Part shown: one piece after another, positions 11,816-64,000 of the stretch
Layout: every line of letters begins with the position of its first letter
Numbering within the stretch: position 1 is the stretch's first letter
NCBI GenBank assembly: GCA_025642075.2
Contig: JAODUO010000430.1
Location: 234,001-298,000, forward strand
Origin: Ridgeia piscesae
Taxonomy: Eukaryota > Annelida > Polychaeta > Sabellida > Siboglinidae
DNA length: 64,000 nucleotides
Direction: 5' to 3'
The notes under the pieces: generated by a model
What the model was told of the DNA's origin: nothing
What the model saw: only the letters and a program-made list of their open reading frames with translations
The model's database searches: none
Translations under genes and position numbers: made by a program

Positions 11816-12404
11816 TACATCATTATAACCTTCATCATTTGATAATACACTTGAACAAAGCACTCGGCTGGAGTCAGCAAATAAGTACAACAATAACTTA
11901 GTAAACATCTACTTACACCATCTAAAGCAAATGCAGGACAATTTAGCCTTCTCTGTATAACTGTCTCCATAAATGGACACATGTTCTAGTAATTGCCCTT
12001 TAAAATTTATTTATATTTTTATTAAAAAAATCCATTTGCATCACTAATTGTTATTGTTTTTGTGTATACATAACCTTTATTGTTTTGTAGATGACTCTGT
12101 AGTGTGTACACACTTTTAAACAGATTCAAACTCTGGAGACGAGTGTTTGAATAAAGTTTATTATTATTAATTAAATCACCTACATGGGTTGGAGGACTGA
12201 ACATTTTAAGGATGCATTAAATGTGTATAGCACCCAAGTATGGCAAGGTAATGCATGTGAATAATGAATACTACAGACACATTTCAAACATTAACACTGC
12301 TAAACAAATCTCAAACACTATCCCACAGGCATTGTAAAATATATAAAACTCCCTCATAAATTTAACAACATTGCATCAACCATCCAAACGCAAAGTTTTG
12401 CCCC

Positions 12405-12461
<57 letters not shown>

Positions 12462-12859
12462 CCTTATAAATATTCATTTGAAGTTTTGACATGTAGTAAT
12501 GCTCTACTGTAAGTGTGGCGTGCTGGTTAAAGTGAATTGGTAGCTGGGATAGCACCCCATCTCCCAGATTGTTAAGGAAACACCTTCAAACAATCTATAC
12601 CTGTTAGACTTAGTGCTTGACTTGAACTTACAGAGGACACAGCGATGACTAGACTCGGACCATTTTATTTGGACGACCAATTCAATGCCTAACACAACAA
12701 AATAATGATCAGGGAGACTCCCACTAAGACACTGAATATATCGCTAATACGGCAAACAATAACTGTAACTATTATGTGCAGAGTGCATTTTGTAAGTCGT
12801 ACAAATAACATCTAACAAACATAAATACCTCCACAAGATCGAATTTAGTGTGCACTACT
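11816..12859. other. Intergenic region upstream of KIF16B
   Basis: No gene recognised. It contains a pure (AT)n tract at about 12409-12457. The text ACACTTTTAAACAGATTCAAAC..AATAAAGTTTATTATTA at about 12110-12165 resembles a retroposon 3' tail. Confidence 0.5.
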
Positions 12860-13278
12860 GTTTTAGAATGTGGGGTGTTGATTTCGCAGCAGGCTGCTAT
12901 CAACAAATCCACGTGTATTTATGGGGAATCCCGTTGACGTAATCGCGCCTCGTTTTCATTCTCTGCCGAGGCGATTGGAGCAGCCGTGCTAGCTGTGACA
13001 GGGAACGGATTCGCGTCAACGTTAATCGAATCTTGCTGCGTTCTCCCACATGACGCTGCCGTGTGTGTTTACATCAAAGTCGATGCGTAGCTAAATGTGT
13101 TTGCTCGACTAAGGACGTACGATATGGAAAGAACACGGAACGATATTCGCCCGAGTTAAAATGTAACGGTACAACCAGAGGTGTCGTGATGTCAGCGCGC
13201 AAACCGCCGGGACCCTGCGAGCTCGTGACGGATTCTAGCTGAAATTTAACCTCAGCCTCAGGCTAGACAACGACACAG
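12860..13278 (+). promoter_or_regulatory. CpG-rich promoter region and 5' UTR of KIF16B
   Basis: CG dinucleotides become abruptly frequent compared with the AT-rich flanks, up to the start codon at 13279. An E-box CACGTG lies at 12910-12915 and a CRE-like TGACGTAA at 12935-12942. No TATA box is evident. The transcription start is not determinable from sequence. The site calls are short motifs and could be chance. Confidence 0.6.
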
Positions 13279-56023
<42,745 letters not shown>

Positions 56024-56670
56024 GTAAGTTCTCTTTTTACATTTATCTTGGGATGGTCACGGATTTTTGCAAAGTGAAACAAAGTGATGGGGTAACCCGT
56101 GACCATTGTTGAACCCTTGTGCTGGTTCAGATAGTTTAATGGGTTACTTCAAAAAGGGTCTAACTTCATAGTTTCCAATTTTCGCTTTTGCCCAAATTAT
56201 AGTTTTCATACAGCAAGCTGTCTTATTACATTCGAAACAAGTCCAATAGCATTGCCTAACCTGAACAAGGAATGGCATATATTAATGATAACACGTTGTG
56301 GAAATTACGTATTCTGAAATATATTTAGAAAAGATGTCGTCCTGCAAAAATTTTTCCAGTGGAGTTGGACCCATTTTTAATTCACTGATTCAGTTGCGCA
56401 TTATTTACTTGCGCATAAATTGGCATATCATGTGTTTTAGTCACCAGGTGGTAATTTATTTTCACTGCTGTCAACCAAAACATTACCCCACCTGTTGTAA
56501 TGTGTGACATATTTTATAACTTCACAAACTTCTGCGACCATCTCAAGTACGTTTGTGCAAATTGTCTCTCCTCTTCTCTCCCAGGCCTGCATGATTGCGT
56601 TGTTGATGCCTGTTTGGTGGTCGACTTCTGCATGACTGTGTCTCTGTTGTGTCATGTGTATTGTTTAAAT

Positions 56671-57055
56671 GTGACCTGTTCTAACGAAATGAGTCACATG
56701 TCAGCAAACTTGATTTCGAGAAAATACCATATGAACATTGCACGGTGATATTTGACGATTTAGACTTTTCTTCACCAAAGTACACTTTAATGTGTTTTCT
56801 ATCAACTGGCAATGCGTCGTTCCCATTTATATTACTATTTAATACATTTTGTAAAAAAAAATTGAAAGACTACGTAAAAATTCACGCATGAATTTTGTAA
56901 AACAAAAACACTGATTACCAAGGTAATCGCACTTGTTCAAGCTTGGCCCATGATTTTGCACCGTTGGAACGCTTAACAAATGTTCTTTCCAACGGCGTGA
57001 GTAAATTATATTTTTTTATTTTTGACATCTGACTCATTTCATTAGAACAGGTCAC
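56671..57055. mobile_element. Foldback MITE with about 33-bp terminal inverted repeats
   Basis: GTGACCTGTTCTAACGAAAT at the left mirrors ATTTCATTAGAACAGGTCAC at the right, with pairing continuing through TGAGTCA. The interior has a hairpin CCGTTGGAA..TTCCAACGG (about 56960-56998). Target duplication not resolved. Confidence 0.8.
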
Positions 57056-57656
57056 AGATGTTGCATGGAGGCTTCAAGACATGCTCTCAAGCCAAGGATG
57101 GCATTAGGACCCGTGGCAATTATCCTATATACCGGTATATTTGCTGACACTGGTGTAATTTTCCCACTGGCTTTATTCGTAGGTTTTGACTTTGAGAACA
57201 ATGCACATGCAGAAGCAATTCTAAGAGATACCGATGACTACCGGTACCTATTCGATCGTTCTTACAAGTTAATACAATACACATGAAAAATTAAAATGTA
57301 AAAGTGAGTACCCTGGGTAGTTATTAAGTAACACAGCAAATGACATTTTTTAATTGGTTAATATGCCTGGTGTAGGGACGTGCACGGTAGTCCTTGCCTT
57401 GAGACAGTGTTTCAATGGGAACTTTCTGTTTGCGTGTGTCTTAATGGGGTCACACCAGTTCCAAAATGCATTAAGCATTAAATATGGGCTTTGGTTGTCA
57501 CCACGAATAGCAGGAGAGGGAATAAGTTGCTACAGAGGCGCCGTCAAGTGAGTTAAATGCAAATTGATGCTAAATGCCTTTTTGTCATTAAGTCGCAAGT
57601 GCCACAGTGTATATGGGGGGTAGACTAGCCTGGGGTAGTGTTAAATGGACCTTTTT

Positions 57657-57741
57657 GGACCTTGTAAACTTACAAGATCATCACGTATATGTATATGTAT
57701 ATGTTGGCATGACTTATTATTTTATATAATGTATATGTAAT

Positions 57742-57802
<61 letters not shown>

Positions 57803-59569
57803 GTGAGGTCTTAGAAAAACGTACAATTCACCCTTTCCACAGTTTTTTCAGCTTTTACATGGGTATAGAATAAAAACCTGAACACCAATCTAATTCTTCT
57901 TAGTATCATTCAATAGAGAATTGTTTGGGCTTTCAGAAAAATGTAAATTTGTATAAGTCCGACGAGAATTATTTGTGTTATTGGCCTATAAATTAGAAAA
58001 AACTGGGGAAAATACATTTTTGATCATTTCTTCATTTTTTAAATGTATCTTATTTCAAGTAATGTAAAGTTAGAATATCCCAAACTTATTATTTGTCTAG
58101 TAAGTGGACACAGTTTACATTTCCATGACATTTTAACATGATTTGGGCCGGCACAATTTTTTCAATTCTCATTCTAATGAGAAATTTTAGTTAAATAAAC
58201 GTCCATGAATTATATTTCAATAGCCCAATTTGCATGTTAAGAAAGTGGGCACCATATTATGTTTACCACCTATGGACAAGGGTACGTTGTTGCTTTGTTG
58301 TGGGTGGAAACAGTTTTAGCTACACCCACTTCCCTTGGCTAGGGTTGCACATGAACAGAATTATACTGATAAAAATCACGGACGTTTGTTCAAAATGTTT
58401 ACCTCTCCTGCATATAACTATAATTTTCTAGCTATTTCCTATAGCATTTCTCGTTTCTTGTACCACATTCTTCAATCGTGAACAAAAGTTTCACTCCAGT
58501 TTGTGTATTGGCCTTACAACTGGCGTCGAAATGAAAACAAACGTCCGTGATTTTTATTTAAATATACTGAGAAGGTGACTGAAACTGGCAGAATGATCGT
58601 TTTCACTGTTGAAACTAATAGTAAACATGTTGGCCTTGTACATTACGGGTATAGAAGAGGTTCTGTGATATATTTGTATGTGGGACCACACATAATCTGG
58701 AGAAAGTAAAAAAAAGTTTTTATTTTTCAAAATCATAACACATACAGTGAATGGTCGAAATATATACTTGTATATAGCTGTAAGCACAGATCAACCTCTT
58801 TTGTACATGTAGAAGATGTTTTGAGATGATATGAAGATGTTTAGTACTCATACAAGTGTCTTAAGTAAATGATACCAGTAACAAATGTCCGTGATTTTTA
58901 CGCAATTTTATATGACGTTGTATATGTCGGCTATGAGACAACAGTGCTGTTTGTGAGTGCTCTGGACCAGATATTTTGTAAAGTAGATATGTCGTAGATT
59001 ATGTAGAGTGACTTTCATGTGTAAGAGAGCATTTTTGAGTATGCAAGGGTAAAGTCAAAAGTGTTTTCCAAAGATTTGCACTATTTTCAGTCATCGGTGA
59101 AAGTTGATTAGCATATAATTTTAAAGATTCTTTAATGTGCTTATTCATTTTCTGTACTTTTAAACATACATATCATGGCTAGTTAGAAAAAAAATTTGCA
59201 GTTAATCTGAGATATTAAAAGGGTCTTTAATTGTTGTTCAATTTATTTCGATCACGGATGTTTGCCGATCACATTAGGTTTTCTTTGACAATCTCTAAAA
59301 ACTGCACCGCTAGGATTAAGTCGGTATAATTTGGTGCTAAATGAAGGGAATAAGTTGGTCTTCAAGTGTAATAAAGTTGTTTAAAGTAATTGTGAGTTTT
59401 ATAATTTTTGCCTGTCCAGCCCCAATTGTACGTTTTTCTATGACCTGACCTATATATATATATATATATATATATCGGTATATATAATTACATATACATA
59501 CAAGTAAAATAATAAGATAAGACATGCCAACATATACATATACGTGATGATCTTGTAAGTTTACAAGGT

Positions 59570-59571
<2 letters not shown>
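57657..59571. mobile_element. 1.9-kb foldback element with about 150-170-bp inverted arms and internal motif repeats
   Basis: Left arm 57657-57828 starts GGACCTTGTAAACTTACAAG and ends TTAGAAAAACGTACAATT. Right arm 59424-59571 is its complement (AATTGTACGTTTTTCTA...CTTGTAAGTTTACAAGGTCC). Both arms contain expanded AT tracts. The 1.6-kb core holds five copies of a motif near AAACGTCCGTGATTTTT in both orientations. No protein frame recognised. Confidence 0.82.
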
Positions 59572-59616
<45 letters not shown>

Positions 59617-60752
59617 GTAGTATCTGGATTCCCTGTACCGCAAGGAATGCTTGACAGGAGATGCTGTTAACGTTGCACATGAATTGTTATACTAGTTGAC
59701 ATCTGACAATGTCGATTTTCTAAGAAATGTCCCAGTTTCTGAAACAACTGGCACATTGTTGGGCCTACTGCGTGAGCGGCTTGACTTAGTTATGGCTGCA
59801 GCTAGTACTGTTTGCAAGATTTTTGTAGTCTGCCAAATAGGAGAAATAATTAACTCTGTACATTTCATGTGACTTTATATGCTTACTTCTTAGTACACAA
59901 ATAAAAACTTGCTGTCAAATGCATTTTTGATCACCACAAAAAGTATGGTATGTTATGATGGCTAGCTGATGAGATAATGGTCTTCATTTACATATGCCAG
60001 TTTGAAATATATGCCCATGATCTGCTAATGGATCAGATTATGTACATTTGACAGAACTGTTGTTATTATTTTGCACAGTTTTTGTTTCATTTAAAATGTG
60101 TGTAATGTGATAGGTCCTATGATTACTGTCCATGCCAGTGTTACAAGAAATATTATGAGATTTTTGCAACAATGGCTTCCGTAGATGATTTATATTAGCA
60201 CTTTTTTAATTGTATAGGTTGGTGTAAAACTAACTGTCTCTTCTCAGATGTGATGTCATTGGAATATTTCTGTAGAAGGTTTATGATTGAGCTGACATGT
60301 TATTTGCAAGAGAGTATCCATCCACAGTTAGTTTACTTCCTGTTAGCGTTTACCCCTCCACAGTGGAGAGCTCTGACATTTGACAGCTCTGGGTAGATTC
60401 ACGGATGGCACAGGAAGAGACAATAAGTTATCCCTTCTGCGACTCATTCATACACAATGGCAGTGCACCAGTAGTGTTTATAGAAATTATAAAAATGCAG
60501 TTGTTATGCCAGGTTTGTACTTGTTGTGGATTTTGTTTTCGTAAACACAGTTGTAGTAAATTGCTTCATATTTGCATGCTGGGCCCCTGGGCATGGTGAT
60601 ATAGAGAGCTGTAGCACCTGTGTATCATTATTTGAAAATGCAGCTGTTTAAACAGTGGGCTCGTGTTTGATTAGTGGTAATGTTTGTGGCAGAGGGGCCT
60701 AGCATGGACCCAGCTCATATGTGCCTGTGTGGATGCATGTGATTTATAAACT

Positions 60753-60810
60753 GTTCACCTGGAGCCATATTGCCGGCGTTTAAACGCCGGCAATATGGCT
60801 CCAAGTGAAC
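60753..60810. repeat. 58-bp palindrome, one mismatch
   Basis: GTTCACCTGGAGCCATATTG followed by CCGGCGTTT pairs with its complement, centred on GTTTAAAC at about 60781. A single mismatched pair at 60759/60804. Confidence 0.95.
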
Positions 60811-60839
60811 GTAGTTAATATATTTCATAGTTAATATAT

Positions 60840-60889
60840 AACATAGTTAATATATTTCAAGAAATTTCTTGAAATATATTAACTATGTT
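60840..60889. repeat. 50-bp perfect palindrome
   Basis: ACATAGTTAATATATTTCAA plus GAAA pairs exactly with TTTCTTGAAATATATTAACT plus ATGT. It begins 29 bp after the previous palindrome; partial direct copies of TAGTTAATATAT lie between. Confidence 0.95.
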
Positions 60890-63287
60890 CCCACTATGCC
60901 AAGATAAAAATATAATTATTACTGTTGTGGTTGCCCAATGAAATCATAGGTCTAGAAATGTTGCCGTTTCTTCTCAAGGGTACAGGCTCCTCATGAAATG
61001 GCAGTTGTAATTAATTATCTATAACGTATCATGGTACTTGTCCTATTAAAAAAAATTGCACGGTATTATGATTGCGTGAATAGAAGTTGACACATTAAAT
61101 AACAATCAATTTGTAACGGTAACCATGGTAACAGGATAATTCTTGGAAAATAGGTCGCAGCGTTGGGCTACTTTGGGCAACGTTTCAATTATATTATAGA
61201 TGTACAGGTGGACCTGTCAGATGTTATACTTCTCAGGGTTGGTTGTGGACTGTGTTGTGGTGTTTGCTGTGAATGGTTATATTGGCGTGGGCAAGAGACT
61301 GTGTTGTGTGGTCCGTGGTCCGTGTTGTGTGGTTGAGTGTGTGTGTGGTGTCTGTGTGGCTGGTTGACCTACTAACTGGCTGTGTCTACTGGAGCGCTGT
61401 GACAGCATGCTGGGTGACTCATCAATAGAGCCTTGTTAGAAGGCAGGAGAAGGGGTTGCCGGCAGGTCAATTCCCATAAGGCACATGGGAATCTGACTTG
61501 TCACACAAGCTAGTTGATGCAGTGAATTGTTGTCACTTTCTTCTCTCACTTTGTCCCATGCAGGGTGGGGCCATATTTGATTTATAATGAATTATATCAA
61601 TTTGTGTGCCACTTCAGAATCATCTGAATCAATGGTTACATGCAGAAAACTGAAGACATATTTATTTAAAAAATCATCTGTCATCATGATATCTCTTAAT
61701 AATGATTCTGCTATCTGTTGTGCATTTAAGCTCAGATCAGCGTTTATACACTATAGATGTTTTATTATTTGATTATTACTTGTGATAATCTGCACCCATC
61801 TACCCCTGTACGTTGTGATCTTCCTGGGGATTTCTCCCACTTACCTGATCTCCCCTGCACTTATCCGTCTTCATTCTCATCCTCCTCTTCTGCTCCTACA
61901 TATTCATCCTACACTTCCCTGTCAGGAGCCTCCCTTGTTTTATTAACATTACTAATTACAGGGCAGTATTTACTTACACAAATTAGAATTGGAACAATTT
62001 ATTCGACAATACGCAAGCAGAACAATATCGTGTACAAATGTAGTGAAAACAAATTTAACAAATGGTTAGTCTACGTCAGGAGACACTCACTAAGGCTAAA
62101 ATCCACTAGTGTGAGGACCACCCACGGAGATAAAACAGACTCACTGCAAATTAAGCAATTTACAATAAGAATGTCCTAGCAGTTAATGAATTATTGTTCC
62201 TTTCCACATCTTCCCACTGTCAGGTACACCGTACATATGTATAGCGAATTTCTTACAAGAAATACCACTAACTATTTCATTGGAGAAGTTAAACTACAGT
62301 GTAATTGACTCCCAAGTTAGTGTGATAATATGTACCGGTTGATCTCTGGATTGTGTTGAGTTTAAAATTGTACACTACAATTCCCGTTACATAATGTAGG
62401 CATGGTTAATGACCACCTGTGGAGTTACATAGTTGAAATTGTGCAACAGTGGTTCTTGTTTCTTGTTTCATTGTCCACACACAAGTAATGTGATTTCACA
62501 TAATTAAATATGTACTAATTTGTTTAGGTCCAGATGATAAAATCTTTATACTGCTTAGGCACTGTACACATTCTATACCTCAAGAAAGAGCATAACCTAA
62601 TCGTTTGTCTGGTAGCAAAAATAATTGCTTACATTCTCAATACAGTGTACATAAAATTACTGTACCTGGTGGAGTTATTTTTAGTTAAATGCAGCATGCA
62701 ATTATTGACAATTGAGACCCTATCTTGACATATTGGAATGTACTCTGTGGTACAACCCCCCTCTCCACCCCCTCCCGGCAATGCAATTATTTGAACAGTC
62801 ATTGATATGCCAGTGTATAAATTCATCTGCCATTAGTCACAGACTGAGGTAGAGATCCTGTGATTGTGTTGTGTGGTTCATTTCACAGTTGCTGCGTGCC
62901 TTACTTACGCCACCCGCGTGTTTTGTTAACACTGGCATGAGACAGACGTGTGGTCCAGGGTGGCAGTATACTGGTCTAAAGTGAGTGAATAAACAACCCA
63001 CGCACGATATCTACGTTTATTATGAAGTGCTATAGTCGTGAAGCTCAGTATATATTCAAAGGAACGGATCCGCCATGTCACTTGGAATATACCAAGCTGG
63101 AATCTGGATACTGACAGCTTATCCAGTGTTTTGGGTTCATTTTGAGTACCAAGTGGGTATCTTGGTGGTGACGGTTCAGTGTGTAATCGGACTCAGTAAG
63201 TTGAAACTGTGAGTGTTGACTGCCAAGTGTGTCACCAGGAGGACCTAGTTGGAATATGGATGACATTGGATATTGACAGCCACCTGG

Positions 63288-63460
63288 TTATCTGGAATAC
63301 CACGTTGGAATCCTGGTTTTGACAGATCAGCCGGAATCTGGAATACCACATTGGAATTTGGGTGTTGACAGTTCAGCCTGTAAACTGGAATACCAAGTAG
63401 GAATCCTGGGTGTGACAGTTCAGCGCGTGAACTGGGATACCACTTTGGAATCTAACAGCT
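63288..63460. repeat. Imperfect minisatellite, about 58-60-bp unit
   Basis: Three to four units with CTGGAATACCA, TTGGAATC, GTGTTGACAGTTCAGCC. Similar words (GGAATAT, GGATATTGACAG) occur back to about 63080. Confidence 0.7.
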
Positions 63461-64000
63461 TACCTTGTTGTGTACAGTGCGATGTTGTAATATGTATGCA
63501 GACAGCGTGCACTCTGATGTGGATTTTCAAATTGGAGTATAACCGCAACAAAGTGATATGTACAAATTAGACCCAATTTGTCCACTGAGTGAGGAATTTG
63601 GGACGTGAGAATGGCAGTGGTTGTGAGATGGTAGGTTCATTTACACGCCTAAAAGTAAAACTAATGTTACAATTTCTTAGATTCTTACCTGAGAATGTTT
63701 CCCTGTGATCATGTGTTAGATGCAGTATAGTGCTTGGAAATTTAGACAAGTTATGTGTAATGATAACACACATTGTTATAGGAATTACAGACTACATGAC
63801 TGTTGTAGTTGTGGATGTAAAACTGGACATTTGATGACTACAGTAGTCGTCAACATGACTCTTCAGAAAACCAGGACAGCAGGTTCTATTGGCATTCAAC
63901 ATATAGGTCATTAAAAGTGAAACATTTATGTTTCCACATTTAACTTGAATAATCCCAAATGTATCTGTTATTTTGAGTTTACAATAGTGAACTTTAGTTA

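Larger units (their letters stand above)
56024..64000. other. KIF16B intron after exon 19
   Basis: About 8 kb with no recognisable kinesin exon. Holds two foldback elements, AT microsatellites (about 57746-57800, 59449-59475, 59572-59611), paired palindromes at 60.8 kb and a degenerate repeat at 63.3 kb. A peptide near 61587-61690 (RKLKTYLFKKS) is reminiscent of the end of LINE proteins but too short to call. Confidence 0.6.

Noticed and set aside
61757..62179. 140-codon serine-rich ORF
   Set aside because: No recognisable domain, no conserved neighbours; low-complexity SSFSSSSS stretch suggests chance.

Overview
The window is nuclear DNA of an animal. It is AT-rich, with small exons in phase-compatible GT-AG introns, and is crowded with microsatellites, minisatellites, short DNA transposons, a LINE and tRNA-derived SINEs. 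Two conserved animal genes lie head-to-tail on the + strand. The repeat style (very long AC arrays, hAT-, pogo- and piggyBac-like non-autonomous elements, intron-embedded minisatellites) suits a marine invertebrate, plausibly a mollusc or other lophotrochozoan. The phylum is inference; nothing here proves it.

Layout. Positions 666-8030 hold nine exons of a lysosomal beta-glucuronidase gene (GUSB, glycosyl hydrolase family 2). The N-terminal exons lie upstream of the window, and the stop codon is at 8028-8030. The last 77 bp of its coding sequence, stop included, is tandemly repeated about ten times into the 3' UTR. Positions 8800-12850 are intergenic, with a foldback MITE and AT tracts. A CpG-rich segment at about 12860-13278 looks like the promoter of the second gene. 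From 13279 to 56023 there are 19 recognisable exons of a kinesin-3 of the KIF16B type: the motor domain with P-loop and switch I, the neck, a coiled-coil stretch and the FHA domain. The gene continues past the window; no further exon was found in the last 8 kb. One motor exon, the one that should carry switch II (DLAGS), is missing. Its place, between 42204 and 43902, holds homopolymer-rich sequence that looks like a garbled copy of another intron of the same gene, so an assembly fault is likely.

Main pattern. Several tandem arrays begin or end exactly at exon edges: the GUSB 3' coding end (77-bp unit), the KIF16B exon 4 acceptor (about 23-bp unit), the exon 6 donor (25-bp unit, each copy repeating a near-consensus 5' splice site) and the exon 7 donor (33-bp unit, stop-free in all three forward frames). 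This recurrence is the most unusual feature of the window. Mobile elements with visible ends include a hAT-type MITE family (four near-complete copies and one fragment, three with good 8-bp target duplications), a 1.3-kb pogo/Tigger-like element with TA duplications, a 1.1-kb piggyBac-like element with TTAA duplications, three foldback elements, a tRNA-derived SINE (two copies), a second SINE-like family (three copies) and a CR1/L2-like LINE (two truncated copies and a tail). Both genes encode housekeeping endolysosomal functions (lysosomal glycosaminoglycan breakdown; endosome transport), but nothing in the sequence shows that they are co-regulated.
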